A stretch of DNA of 64,000 nt from Amoebidium appalachense (GCA_963693365.1 CAVNZM010000018.1:2170001-2234000), one strand, 5' to 3'. Counted from the stretch's first letter, positions 1 through 14,693 are shown. Program-made: numbers and translations. Notes: generated from the sequence alone by a model not told the origin.

Positions 1-104
1 CATTCAAGAATTAAACATAACGTCTTACAAAAAAACCAGCATTTTTTCGACGTTAACCTGCTAGGACATTTGGCCTATCATCGGATATTCATACATACAC
101 ACAT

Positions 105-141
<37 letters not shown>

Positions 142-336
142 CCCCCCCCTCCCCCTCCCCCCCCAACACACACACACACACCAACAACAACAACAACAAA
201 CACACATACACAAAAAAAAAAAAAAAAAAAAAAAAAGATAAGAAAAAGGGAAAGAGAGAGCCCATCCAAGGTATTGCCCTTGGAAAAGGCTTCACACATC
301 GTATATACCCATTTATGTATACATACATACATACAT

Positions 337-382
<46 letters not shown>

Positions 383-809
383 TGTACACCTGTCAATCCC
401 CACCCGATATGATATGTACAGTATGCTAACACAACCCACATTTCCCCCTCCGTTTTTACTAAATATTAGGCTGTGTTATGCCCTCCTTCCCCACCACCCA
501 CTTTGAATTTTCGTTCCTAGAGTCCCCATCCGCCCCCGAAACTGACCACCTTTCGCATTCAAACCTCTGCTTTTCTGCTCCACCCCTGCCATTACACCCG
601 CGCCTGAGCCGTGCCTAGCCATCCCGTGATCATTCCTAAATGACGTCATCCACAGCCAATGGGGTGTCCTTGCTGTTGCTCTGTGGGGTCGACTCGACCT
701 GCCTGCTGCTTTGAGGTCAATTATTGGCATTGTCGTGGCCGTGGGTTGCATGGGGGGGACGTGGTGCCGGTTGGGAATGTGCGTTGGCGGCTGTGTGCGT
801 AACAATAGG
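1..809. repeat. left-edge low-complexity block, no gene seen
   Basis: This stretch holds a C run (about 107-164), a CA patch, an A run (about 212-235) and a (TA)n tract (about 341-380). From about 390 to 809 there is ordinary sequence in which I see no exon with plausible borders. The small open frames here translate to runs of Pro, Thr-His or Tyr-Ile and are products of the repeats. Confidence 0.7.
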
Positions 810-1778
810 TCACTGGGTAGGGGTTTTGATAGCGGGTTCGGTTTTGGTTACTGGTGCAGGGTTGTAAAAGGGTGGGGGCAGAGGGAGTTCGTATCCGTAT
901 TCGGTCGGACAGAAGTTGGTTGGGGGCAGGGGGCCGCGTGGTTCGTTTTGCTGCGCCCATGCAGCCAGTGCGTCTCGATCGTATGCCCGGCCAGCCTCGG
1001 TGATTGAAACGAAATAGCCGAGACATTTCCTAAGCCGAACTGAAGCAGAAGTATCTAGTCGCTGCGCCATAAAGGGGTTGGGTAAACGGGATCTGCGTGT
1101 TTGGAAGGAGGCACCTATGCACCCCTCCTTCTCTGCTTCCACTCTATTCAAATAATCGCTAGGAAGGAAAAAGTTTAGGCGCCACAGTTTCTCTCGCTTT
1201 GGAATGTCCAGAGCCCTTATCACCTTGTCCCTCGCTAGCGCCGCTTCCACTTCTGTTGCGTAGGAGCCGCGGTAACCTTCCATCTTATACTGTAACAGCG
1301 CTATCCACGGTTTTTGAATGGAACTGGTGTGGTAGTACACGCCCTTGTACACTGATGATCGCGTCTTTGTTGTTTTCTTTGCCCACCACTCCTCCACCCA
1401 AGCCACATCATCGGCTGTTGGCTTAAATTTGCGCAGATTCCCGAGACTAACATTTTTGAAATCCAGGTGTCTGTGAGGAAACACCCCTTTCTGCACCAAA
1501 TAATCCATCGCTACATCCCGCTGGCGTGCAGCCATATGGATGTTGTCGTAGGATCCCACAAAAAATCTTCCTGCCCAAGCCCTCCACTTTCCCATGCTAA
1601 TATCACATGTTACTCCACGGTAGAGCTGGCGTGTGTCTTTCACATTTCGGGTCGAGAAAGTACAAACGGGCATGCCGAGTGTCTGAGAGCCGTGCGCCGT
1701 TGCCTGCTGGGCCTTCCTTGAGTTACGGGGTAAAAGTGGAAATGCCTTTATATTGCCAGGGTGATTATTGAGTTCCAA
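810..1778 (-). CDS. protein with three AP2-like domains
   Basis: A 322-codon open frame with ordinary composition and no repeats. Three AP2/ERF-like units are visible. The first is YRGVT...GKWRAWAGRFFVGSYDN. The second is VYKGVYY...WIALLQYKMEGYRGSY followed by a helix with EAALARDKVIRAL. The third is the closest to the plant and algal form: LGYFVSITEAGRAYDRDALAAW followed by GPLPPTNFCPTEYG, matching the classical end of AP2 (AARAYDRAA..., NA-TNF-SEY). AP2 domains usually bind DNA with a three-stranded sheet, so a sequence-specific transcription regulator is likely. The stop is at 810-812. The frame opens at a TTG, so the upper limit is not a start codon; the first in-frame ATG is at 1671-1673. 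In-frame CAG acceptors occur just above it, so an upstream exon is possible, with a candidate at 2224-2274. AP2 assignment is firm; target and start are unknown. Confidence 0.75.
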   Translation of the reverse strand: MELNNHPGNIKAFPLLPRNSRKAQQATAHGSQTLGMPVCTFSTRNVKDTRQLYRGVTCDISMGKWRAWAGRFFVGSYDNIHMAARQRDVAMDYLVQKGVFPHRHLDFKNVSLGNLRKFKPTADDVAWVEEWWAKKTTKTRSSVYKGVYYHTSSIQKPWIALLQYKMEGYRGSYATEVEAALARDKVIRALDIPKREKLWRLNFFLPSDYLNRVEAEKEGCIGASFQTRRSRLPNPFMAQRLDTSASVRLRKCLGYFVSITEAGRAYDRDALAAWAQQNEPRGPLPPTNFCPTEYGYELPLPPPFYNPAPVTKTEPAIKTPTQ

Positions 1779-1872
1779 GATGAAGCCAATCGTATGTGTT
1801 AACGCACCTGCACCTGATCCTTACAATCATTTGTTTGCTTCAATCCGTAAGCGCTTTTTTTTTATTTTTTAT

Positions 1873-1935
<63 letters not shown>

Positions 1936-1991
1936 TGGTGGTGGTGGTGGTGGTCCCTTTTTTCTTTTTCTTTCTTTTTTTTTTTTTTGGT

Positions 1992-2026
<35 letters not shown>

Positions 2027-2100
2027 AGGGGGGGGAGTGTGCATGTAGTGTGTGCATGTGTGCGCGTGTCTGACAATGTGATCTTTTCCGTGTCTTTATG

Positions 2101-2143
<43 letters not shown>

Positions 2144-2171
2144 TGGTGGTGGTGGTGGTGGTGGTGGGGAA

Positions 2172-2205
<34 letters not shown>

Positions 2206-2821
2206 TTAATTTTAAGCACATACCTTTACAAACATTCCAAAGGGAGAGGGTTGACCGAGGAGTGCCTGCACATGCTGGACTCCGGACAAAGTAGGTGGTG
2301 TGGATTTGAGTCCTGAGCCAAATTGGGTAAGAGGAGTCCTCCCCCCCCCCCCCCTCCCCCCCCCCCCCTCTCCCCCTCCCCCCCACACACCCTTTTTTCT
2401 TGTGTACATGGGCAAAATGTATGGGCCATTTGTCAATGCTTGTCTGATAATTCTGCATACGCTCATGTGTGTCATGCGAGTCTGTGCTTCTGGTTGGTGG
2501 GCAGGCAAGCAAGACCCTGTTGATATACACACACACTGGGAATACACCAATATGCTCTCCTCATTCGCTGTGCATTTCACAAACACACACTCTAGTGCAT
2601 AAGAAAATAATACAGGATGTTAAAAGCAGGAGACGAATAAAGTTAGCATGTCACTAGAGCGTTCACGGGGGAAAAAAACACATAAAGACATATCCCTTGA
2701 CACACCACCACCCACCTCTCCCCTGGACCACTGCGTGGAGTGACCGTTTACTCATCGACAGGACAGTTTTGGAGGTGACGTCACCCATGCATGTTGATTG
2801 GCCGCTGGATACTGCAGCCAA
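1779..2821. repeat. GT and G tracts between AP2 gene and plus-strand gene
   Basis: (GT)n at about 1874-1934 and 2103-2141, GGT triplets, and G runs at about 1991-2025 and 2175-2204, then a C-rich block at 2340-2390. One candidate minus-strand exon sits at 2224-2274. From 2400 to 2821 I see no exon; the sequence just before 2822 may hold a promoter, but no core element is clear. Confidence 0.6.
2224..2274 (-). CDS. candidate 17-codon exon upstream of the AP2 gene
   Basis: On the minus strand an AG acceptor (TCCAG) at 2275 and a GTATGT donor at 2223 enclose 51 bases that read HVQALLGQPSPFGMFVK in phase 0. The borders are good, but the peptide matches nothing I recognise. It could join the AP2 frame at one of its in-frame CAG acceptors (before residue Q24 or T33 of the open frame), which would give a continuous message. 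I infer this only from borders and phase; chance occurrence is possible. Confidence 0.3.
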
Positions 2822-3068
2822 ATGGATTCTCTGTTGGAGCAAAGTAAGCTAGCTAGAATTTTCGAACCCTTGTGCGACAAGGTGAGAAAATGATAGAGGC
2901 GGCACTGTGTGGGGTATAGACTAATTATAGCTTGTTAATGAGGATGTTTCAGTGGGAATAGATGGGGCAGATGGGGATCATATGGAGCTATATCTGTGCG
3001 AAAGGTGATATGTGTGCATGTGTGTGTGTGTGCGTGTGCACCGATGCGGATGTGTGTCTGTGTGTATA

Positions 3069-3103
<35 letters not shown>

Positions 3104-3811
3104 TCCATATGTAAGAAAGTGCAACAGGTGCGCTCTTGTTTGTGTGTAAGTGTCTCACCGCCACTGCACGTTTACTTGCTACACATGAGTGGCTGTTTGG
3201 ATGCATGGTTGTCCAATGTATCTTACTGTACCGTACCTGACTCACACATTATACTTGTTTGCATGTATGAATGTGAAGATATCTGCAACTTTTTACACCC
3301 CCTGATGAAAGAAATCAAAACCTGCCAACCTTTTCAAACTACCGGAATCTTCCTCTCTAAAAGGTTTGCAAATACGAGCTGCCAGCTGCAGGTGCTGGTC
3401 AGAAAGGGGGAGTGGCAATGAGCGAGGGAGGCTGGGCTGGACAGGAGTTACCGAGGTGGGAGGGGTGTGTGTAAGGTGTGTGTGTGTGCGGGTGGGGGGA
3501 GGGAGGGAGGGGGGGACGACAGAAGTGTGTGTGTGTGTGTGTGTGTGTGTATCTGTGTGTGTGTGTGTGTGTGTGAGCGCGCGTGCGTGTGTGCGGGTGT
3601 GCGTGCGTGCGTGCGTGTGTGTGTGTGTGTGTGAAGGGGGCGAGGAAGAGGAGGGGGGGGGGGGGGGAGGGGGGGGGACGGCGACCTTCCCAATCGTGAT
3701 TGCATGTTTAGAGCCTGAAGCAGCACATCGAGGCAAGTGCCTGAACATCATCTCTTGGTAGGCAGTGAAGCCAGCGGCTCAAATCTGCAAGAAGGAGCAA
3801 GGGGCCGATGA
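2822..3811 (+). CDS. small uncharacterised gene, three-exon model
   Basis: Proposed exons are 2822-2881, 3364-3455 and 3766-3811. The first begins at an ATG, reads [20 protein letters not shown] and ends at GTGAGA. The second follows a pyrimidine-rich acceptor (CTTCCTCTCTAAAAG), reads [16 protein letters not shown]..., and ends with AG before GTGGGA. The third starts after GGCAG in matching phase and stops at TGA (3809-3811) after [12 protein letters not shown]. Codon phase is consistent throughout, giving about 65 residues. I do not recognise the protein. Exon 1 is the most convincing part (start ATG, good donor); the other two rest on borders and phase only. Another ending in a different frame of the last exon is possible. 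Confidence 0.35.
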
Positions 3812-5756
<1,945 letters not shown>

Positions 5757-6059
5757 CTACGATAGCCATATATGGTTATTAAGCATCGTAATGATTGGAT
5801 TTAACATTTGCTGCTTCTGGCTTCCGGTTGGCCCCCTGAATGTATCAGGAATTATCTCGAGATCAGGCTGCCTGCAGATGCATGCAGTTTGTGTTACAGT
5901 TGCCATGTAGTTGTGCATTGTACTGCTGACGTTAGGAGCAGAAACACAGTAGGGCTTGTTGCAGTCGTGAAATGGGGCCCAAAATACCTGCGGGCCCCTC
6001 CCGGCCTCCTCCTGTTGCAAGTTCAACTGGTCAGGCAGACCGTAGATACAGGCAGCTGC
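5757..6059 (-). CDS. orphan terminal exon, unknown protein
   Basis: On the minus strand a TTGCAG acceptor just above 6059 opens a frame that runs to a TAG at 5757-5759, about 100 codons, in non-repetitive sequence. It begins ACIYGLPDQLNLQQEE and contains several cysteines (HDCNKPYCVS, TACICRQPD) and an Ile/Asn-rich end. There is also a possible internal GTATTT donor after GRGPQ, so it may be an internal exon. I recognise no family. It could be the end of the gene whose first exon is at 9192-9448, but the phases do not join directly, so another exon would be needed. Confidence 0.3.
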   Translation of the reverse strand, partial: AAACIYGLPDQLNLQQEEAGRGPQVFWAPFHDCNKPYCVSAPNVSSTMHNYMATVTQTACICRQPDLEIIPDTFRGPTGSQKQQMLNPIITMLNNHIWLS

Positions 6060-6805
6060 AACCTTCACAACGCACTATAGGGGATTTCTTGCCCGTTTTT
6101 CTCGGAGGGAAAGTTAATAAACCCGAGAAAACGGGCATGACAACACACCCACGCCCCTCACGTCAGGTATCCGACCAGGACAAGGAATCAGATTGCTCAC
6201 CATCACGAATTAGGTCATCCATATATAAACACCATTAGTTCAAATGACGGAAACGAATCCAGCCCCTTAGCAGATCTAGAAGGGCCTTTTTCCCCTGCAC
6301 GCACACACAGTGCAAGCAAATCACCCTCCGAGATTCACACCCCTAATAGAGACCCACACACGACCGCGCCCACAGCCAAATCACCATCCCCCGCAATCAC
6401 CCCGCCATCAGCCAAACCACCAACCCCCCAACGCAAATCCACACCCGCAGCCCAAACTTCGACCCCACCACGCAAATCCACACCGGTACCCACAGCCCAA
6501 CCACCGACCCGTGTGTGTGTGTGTATGTGTTTGTTTGTGTGAGTGTGAGTGTGTGTGTGTGTGCAGTGTGCGTGCAGTGTATGTGTATGTGTGTGTGTGT
6601 GTGTGTGTGTGTACATGATGTGTGTGTGTGACGGTGTGTACATGTGTATGTGTGTTTGTCAGGGCTGATCAGTACGGGGGACGGGCGTGTACATGTGTGT
6701 GTGTATCATGATGTGTGTGTATGCCATGATGTTTGATACGGTGTGTGTCAGTGTGTGTGTACGGTGTGTGTCACAGTGTGTGTGTGTGTGTGTGTGTGTG
6801 TCTGT

Positions 6806-6873
<68 letters not shown>

Positions 6874-6931
6874 TATGTGTGTGTGCGTCACGGTCACAGT
6901 GTGTGTGTGTCACGTGTGTTTGTTTGTGTGT

Positions 6932-6972
<41 letters not shown>

Positions 6973-7396
6973 TGTTGTGTGTGTGTGTGTTTGTGTGTGT
7001 GCGTGTACGTGAGTGTGTGTGTGCATGTGTGTGTGTGTGTTAACGTGTGTACATATGTGTGTGTGTGTCAGTCAGTCACGGTGGGTGTGTGTTACAGTGT
7101 GTGGCGAGCGTGTACGTGTGGTGTGTGTGGATGGGTGGGTGGGTGTATGTGTGTGTGCTCTGTGTGTGTGTCACGTGTGTGTACTAGTATGGCAGTGTGT
7201 GACGGTGTGTGCCGGTGTGTACGCTTGTACAACACTGTGTGTGTGTGCCACAGTGTCACGTCCGTGAGTATATACCATATGTGTGCCGTGTACATGTGTG
7301 TCTGTGTACGTGTGGGCCGGAGTACTAGCTGTGTGCGTGTCTGTGTACATGTGTGTGTGTGTGTGTGCCACGGTGTGTGAAGGTGTGTGTGTGTGT

Positions 7397-7428
<32 letters not shown>

Positions 7429-7634
7429 CGTTGCCACACGCGCACGAGCGCACACGTGCACGTGCACACACAACTTTTCACACACATGCACACAAACACA
7501 CACGCGTGGGCACACACACACACACCGCGCATACAAAAACAAACGGCACCGCACACAGGCACACACGCGCATGCGCACGCACGGGCATACACACACACAC
7601 ACAAGTACACATGCGCACACATCGCGCGCGCATG

Positions 7635-7665
<31 letters not shown>

Positions 7666-7797
7666 ACATGTACACACACACACGCACACACACACACACA
7701 CATGTACACACACACACACACACTTTCACACACACACACGCACACACACACACACAGTAACACACAGTACGCACACACACATACACACACGAACACA

Positions 7798-7851
<54 letters not shown>

Positions 7852-7883
7852 CACACACACACACACACACAACACACACAAAC

Positions 7884-7920
<37 letters not shown>

Positions 7921-8114
7921 TACAGGCACGCACACACATACACGGACGCACACATAGCACACACACACACACACACACCGTGGCACACACGCACACACGT
8001 GGCGCCACTACTTTGGAATATCCGTATCATTTGATGCCTATATACGTATGATATCATGGTTTACCACATGTGTTGTGTTATAATACGCAGCCATATGCAT
8101 GGGGGCCGGGCGGG

Positions 8115-8162
<48 letters not shown>

Positions 8163-8435
8163 CTTACCATGTCTTACCATGAAACCTCGGGAAGCTTACC
8201 ATGAATCGAAATTTTGTTGGTATTTTCAAATGTTTCTGGGTATTTTTTACCGTAAAAACGGGGTTTATGGTCGGGCTTGGACCCCACCTTGAGGCAACTT
8301 TTAAAATTTAAATTTAAAAGCCAATCGTTGGATAGGTACGAAGCGAAGCAAAATCCGAAATATTGCATGATATTGAGGCAGGCCAGATAGGGCATCACGT
8401 CAGCCGCTGGCAGTACCTCAGTGGTGACGGTGTTC

Positions 8436-8488
<53 letters not shown>

Positions 8489-8810
8489 CCGCCTGGTATA
8501 GAGGCCAATTTATCGACTGTACATGTATCATACATGCTAACATGACACAAAACATGACACAAAAAACATGATACATCACTTGATAAAACGTCTAGCTACC
8601 TGCATCTACACATACTGATTTACGGACACAAACAGTCGGAGATTCACACATACAGAACATGTACATTGTGGAAATTCTCTCTCTCTCTCTCTCACATGAG
8701 GCTCCTCACCGTGCCCACTCCCCTCTGTCTTTCTCTCTCTTTCTTTCTCTCTCTCTCTCCAAGGCTCTCTCTCTCTCTCTCTCTCTCTCTCGATATCTGT
8801 CTCTGTCGAC

Positions 8811-8851
<41 letters not shown>

Positions 8852-8907
8852 GTCTCCCTCTCTCTATCTCTCTCTCTCTTTATCTCTCTCTCTCTCTAGT
8901 CTCCCTC

Positions 8908-8960
<53 letters not shown>

Positions 8961-9191
8961 CTCTCTCTCTCCCCCCCCCCCCCAGCTGCTCCTTCTAGAT
9001 ATCCCCCCCCCCCCCCCCCCCCCCTGCCCCAAGAATTTCCCCCTTCCCTTCCCCTCCCCCTTAGCCCCCCCCCCCCCCCCCCCCCCCCAAACCCCCCAAC
9101 CTCACCCCTGGCACGTACCCTCCGCCCTTTCCCCCACGAACTATACTTCCAGGCCCATGTTTGATCGCCATATGGACGTCGACCAGCTAAC
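6060..9191. repeat. large GT/CA, G and CT repeat field
   Basis: (GT)n with CACGGT-type interruptions from about 6510 to 7430 switches abruptly to (CA)n from about 7440 to 8000. G runs follow at about 8117-8162 and 8439-8483, then (CT)n at 8676-8970 and C runs at 8972-9088. The segment at 8163-8215 has three close TTACCATG words (CATGGTAAG on the other strand). No exon is supported in this field. Confidence 0.75.
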
Positions 9192-9448
9192 CTCAGCACG
9201 TAGCGCCGGCATCGCGGATTTACACATTGCACGACCGTACCGACATAATGTGGCATCATGGGGCAGCCCATCCCACAAGCACAACACAAATATCCCACGA
9301 TCTGGTGAACTTGAACCGCGTTTGGTGGAACCATCGGCATTGGGAAAGGATTGCGTATATGGGGCAGAATCGGCCGCTGGGAGCCAAGGCCCTGACTCGG
9401 TGGAACAATAAGGGAATTTGGCGGTGAGCTGCCACCAGATGTATCCAT
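9192..9448 (-). CDS. first exon of a protein with a cysteine-pair motif
   Basis: The exon starts at ATG (9446-9448), reads MDTSGGSSPPNSLIVPPSQG... and ends with AG before a GTTAGC donor, 85 codons plus two bases. The N-terminal half is Ser/Pro-rich and probably disordered. The second half has YLCCACGMGCPM followed by about 15 residues and QCVNPRCRRYVLR, two cysteine pairs spaced like a zinc ribbon. I know of no exact family match. No following exon was found downstream on this strand, where the DNA is a repeat field, so the gene is incomplete here. A zinc-binding role is inference. Confidence 0.45.
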
Positions 9449-10739
9449 TAGATCTACCCCTGCTGCATGTTTGGTTGCTGGGAAGGTGCTGATTGTTTGC
9501 TCACCAACTTAATTTTACTCTTTACACACTCTAATTAGCTACCTTCCAACTAAAGAAAAGTCGCACATTAGACTCTCTGATCAAGCTAAACATGATTCCG
9601 AAAGCTTATCTGTTAAACTTTATAAACTAAAATTCTTTTTTAAAAAAAGCTAACGTCTCTTCTATGTTTTTTTTATCTTTCCGCCAAGCAATGGCTTTTA
9701 AATAAAACCCAGGGGATTGACTGAACGCATCACCCGGGTTAATTATAGAGGAGATATTTTTTATCCCCACACTACCCTTTAGCAACCATCATACTCTACA
9801 CGGTGCTTGGATCAAAAAAAAAAAAAAGAAAAAAAGAAAAAAAAGGAAAGAAAAAAAAAGAAAATAGAAAAAGAAAAAGAAAAAACATCAGATAATAATG
9901 ATATCATAATACAATAAAACATGGGGACCTTCCGTTGTTAAGAAACATATCCTGCGTAATTATCCACTCCGGTTTAGTTAGGCTATCCAACACCCTCAAC
10001 AAAAAACCTCGCACAACTTTTTTCCTCCCTATTTAGTGTCTATCTTGCATATCTACTTCAGCAAATCAAGAAGGGTTTATATGTGCTTATTATTTATCGT
10101 GCCATGCAAATATCCCCAGGGCCAATTCCACCTAAACACCCAACCGGGTCTATATTCCTACTTTTTTGTTTTTTTATACATAGCCAACCACACCCTGTGA
10201 TCTATGTATCGCGCACGTACTTTAGCTTGAAGACACGCAAGCATTATACCTACTTCAAAAGAGCTTATCTACTTCAGACTATTTCACTATATCCAATCAA
10301 CCACACATGCCTAGCTCAACAAGCATTCCTACGTCGTTCGAACGGAAGAACACTGCAACAAATATTATCTACTTTCACGCAATCCGGATTGTGTGCACAC
10401 GCAGCACATCTCTATTTTTAACATAAGTATAAATAATATCTACCTTAACGCTAACAAGTTAACCATTGAATGTGTACACCAACCGTTAGAGTATATCTAT
10501 TTTACCGCGTTAACCCAAACTGCTTTGCATCCTTTCTAGGATCACACAAGTATATCTTCTTAGTTTCTTCTTCAGCACAAAAAGCACCTGATTCCATCCT
10601 TTATATCTACTAGTATATCTACTTTAGCCCAACAATCATTGCATGCATACAAGTACATGTACTAGTATATACTAATATATCCAATATAAATATATACTAG
10701 TATATCTACCTTATTAGCACTGCATGCACACCATTATAT
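9449..10739. other. gene-free AT-rich stretch
   Basis: Mostly unique AT-rich sequence with an A-rich tract at about 9811-9886. A phrase resembling TATCTACTT recurs loosely from 10040 to 10745 (for example 10048, 10262, 10364, 10617, 10736). No exon or RNA gene is recognised. It separates the end of the VASt gene from the cysteine-pair gene on the same strand. Confidence 0.5.
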
Positions 10740-10961
10740 CTACTTGAGTGCAATCATATTAGGGCGTAGATATCCAAAATGGATAGCCACCGGCAGGCAT
10801 GCCAGCATGGTGCATATCCCCACCCACATCCACCCACTGCCCCTCTGTTCCTGCTCAAGACTGGCAAGCACACCGTGAAGGGCTTGGACCTGCAAGGGGG
10901 GAAAAGAATGACCGTCCGTGCGTCCGTGCGTGCGTGCGTGCGTGCGTGTGAGTGTGAGTGA

Positions 10962-11040
<79 letters not shown>

Positions 11041-12606
11041 TGCGCGTGCGCGTGCGTGCGTGTATGCATCAGGTACGAATCACCTCAGCTGGTTCCTATG
11101 TTTGCAATGAAGTCATGCAAATATCGAAAGGTGTCCACCAGAGAAAGCCGTCTGTGAGCTAGCGTGTATTTTCATGTGTTTGGAAGATATATTCATGTGC
11201 TTCTTTGTGTTTACATGTTCCTTTTTGTCTTTGCATGTGTCTTTGTCTGCATGTGCTTGTGTGTTGTTTACACGTGCTTGGATGATTTGTGTGTACTGGA
11301 ATTGTGCTTGCATGTGCTTGTATGTTTCTACGTGCCTACATTGTTGTGTTTGCATGTGCTCGTATGTTTCTACGTGCCTACATTGTTGTGTTTGCTTGTG
11401 CTTGTATGTTTCTACGTGCCTACATTGTTGTGTTTGCATGTGCTTGTATGTTTCTACGTGCCTACATTGTTGTGTTTGCATGTGCTTGTATGTTTCTACG
11501 TGCCTACATTGTTGTGTTTGCATGTGCTTGTATGTTTTTACGTGCCTACATTGTTGTGTTTGCATGTGCTTGTATGTTTCTACGTGCCTACATTGTTGTG
11601 TTTGCATGTGCTTGTATGTTTCTACGTGCCTACATTGTTGTGTTTGCTTGTGCCTGCATGGATGCAAATGTCCTAACCATTGAACAAGCCACAAAGAGAA
11701 CGACGTTCTGACCCACACTTCGGATATAATGCAAACCGACCCATTTGGGTAAAAACCAACAATAGAGACAGGAATTAACAAACAAAAAAAAAGAACACAA
11801 ACAACGCACCTTTTCAGTGTACATCGGAATCAGCTGTTGCGCGACGGCATGTGTCGTGAATATGTCGTGTGTCTGCTTAGCCAACAAATGCTCAGAAAGG
11901 CGTGCCCACAGCTCCGCAGCGGTGCCGTTTGCGGCGAGTGACGCTGCACCAATCACTGGGCCCAGACGGGCAATCTCGTGCTGTGATTGGAGTAATATCA
12001 GCAACCACTTTGGTAATTTGGTGGGGGTGGGGTGGGGCAGAAGTGTGTCCGGGCGCATGTCTCTGGTGATGGGTGTTTAGGCGGGTTTTGAGGGGTAGGG
12101 AAAAAGGGGAGGGGAGGGGGGGGGGGGGGGGGGGGGGATGTGTGCATTGGAGGGTCGGAAACATGGAGGAGACATTAAGGGCCATATGGGGGAGGAGGGG
12201 GGGAACGAAGGGGGGGGAGGGGGGGGGGGGGGGGGGGATGAGTTGATGATTTGGTGCAGGTGAAAACCACTTTGCTTTTGATGGGTAAGTAGGTACTGGA
12301 GCGTCAGACAAGGGGGGGACGGGTTGGGCGCCGGCGCGTGGGGGGGGGGGGGGGGGGGGGGGGGGGGAGGGATGTTACCTGCAGGCCCATATTCTGAATC
12401 TCGAGACCCACCAACTGACGATACAGATACCATAAAAGGAAAGCGAGCAGAAGCACACACCCACCGGCCACTTGTGCAAGGATCGGGAGGTCGGCGATTT
12501 TGATTGGCTGCGTGGCTAGATTAACCAGGCTCGCAGTTCCCAAAAGACCGGTCGGCGCAGGTGGCGGGTTTTGGCTGACGCTCTTTCCTGCTGTAAGATC
12601 CAGCCT

Positions 12607-12637
<31 letters not shown>

Positions 12638-13362
12638 GGGGAGGGGGGGTTGTGTGTGTGTGTACGTGTGTGTGTGCTTGTGTGTGTTTGTGTGCTTGTG
12701 TGTGCGTGTGTGTGTGTGTGTGTGTGTATTGGTGTGTGCGTGCGGGTGTATTTTTGCACAAAATGTAGGCATGAGATTGTGTATCGTGTAAAACAAGTCA
12801 GAGAATTAGTCAGGATCTACCAAGCTCCCCAATTGCCTAACATGCCTGAGTGCTCACACGTGTGTATGAGGTTGGAGCGAGGGTTGGAAGGAGAGGGAGA
12901 GAGGGGCGAAGGATGCATTTAAGGGGGGCGAAAGGGGGTAGGGGGAGCGGGAGGGGGAGGAGATAGGGGAAGAGAAATGCAGGGAGGAAGCGAGGGAGGG
13001 AGAAATGAGGGAAGAAGAGAGAGAAACGGGAGGGTTGGGTTTGTATGTGTGTGTGTATGTGCGTGTGTGTGTGTGGGGGGGGGGGGGGGGAAGGGGGGGG
13101 GGGGGGGTGGGTGGAGGGAGGGGAAGGGGGCGCCCGGGGGCATTGGGGGGGGGGGGGGGGGAGGGGAGGGGGGGGGGGAGGGGGGGGGAGGGGGGGGGGG
13201 GGGGGGGGGAAGTAAAAATCAGTATAGTGTGCCGAAGTACACATTCAAAACGGATATCGCAATGCAGAGTGGAAATCACACAACAAAATAACCACACAAA
13301 TCTTATGCATAGTAAGGAGAGCCCATCCTCAGCGGGGCCCAGAGTCATTCCACAAAGGCGGG

Positions 13363-13393
<31 letters not shown>

Positions 13394-14001
13394 AACGTAC
13401 TTGCTCTCACCAAAGATTGAGCTCTGTTGCAGATCTGTAAGCTCCTGGAATACACGCACAAGAGAGCTGCGACGCTTCTTGGGTGGGGGCTGGGATATAC
13501 ACATGTGAGATATATGTGCTAGATATTAGATAAGATTTGATAGATAATAAGATTGGCTAGATATTGAATAAAATTGGCTAGACATTAAATTTATTTGCTA
13601 GAAAATATGTTATATATTTTGATAGACGTCGTGGTGTCCAGGAAATAAAGTAGATAGTCCCAATGTGAGATGTGCATTCGCGCAGATAAGACATGTTAAA
13701 GCTCTGTAGTGCACTCTGGGAGGACATTGGTGGTGATTGCCTCATTTTTATTCTTTGTTATATTCTTGGGGTTTTTTTTGTGTGTGTGCGTGTGTGTTTG
13801 GGAGGTGTTGAATACAAGAGAACAGATTGGAATCGAAACGAGCAAAAGGAAAGGAGGAAAAAAAAAAGGGGGGGGGGGGAGGGGTACCCGCAGTAAAACA
13901 GAACACAAAACCGACGTAAGGGACGAGGGGATTGACGGGAAGGAGGGAGATAGGGCAGAGACGGAGGGAAGAGAGAGAGAGGAGAGGGAGGGGGGCGGAA
14001 G

Positions 14002-14032
<31 letters not shown>

Positions 14033-14476
14033 GGGGGGGGAGGAGGAGGGGGGGTTGATGTATGCCTTAGAGGGGGGGGAGGGGGGGGGGGGGGGTTGAA
14101 TGCATGAGGTATCACAAGAGATCAAAAAAATGAAAATAAACGGGAAGCTCTAGCTACCTTTGCCCCCTCGGCCTGGGGCTGTTCACTCTCCACCCTCACA
14201 TTCTCCCTCTCCTCCTCCTCGATTCGACGGGCCAAGATCTCAAGAAGACGTCCCTGTGCCCGCGCACTTTCGATGGCCGGTCCGGCAGCGGCACTGGAAA
14301 TAATTCCTGGAAATCTCGGTGGGTAAGTCTATTGTACTCATGGTGGGACGGAGGGGAAGAAGTAGTGGGACGGGGGGGGTCGGGGTATTGTATTGTTTCT
14401 AAGATTGCATTCTTTTCTTTTCTTTCTTTCTTTCTTTCTTTTCTTTTTTTTCTTTCTTCCTTTTTTTTTTTTTTTT

Positions 14477-14533
<57 letters not shown>

Positions 14534-14631
14534 ATATTGTTTCTAATATTGTGTTTCGTTTTCTTTTCTTTCTTTCTTCTTCTTCTTCTTTTTTTTTTTT
14601 TTTTTTTTTTTTTTTTGGTGGTGGTGGTGGT

Positions 14632-14693
<62 letters not shown>

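Noticed and set aside
11113-12058. Cys/Leu-rich repeat protein from the 42-bp array
   Set aside because: The array lies in an intron between two phase-matched VASt exons, and the frame is open only because the unit length is a multiple of three.
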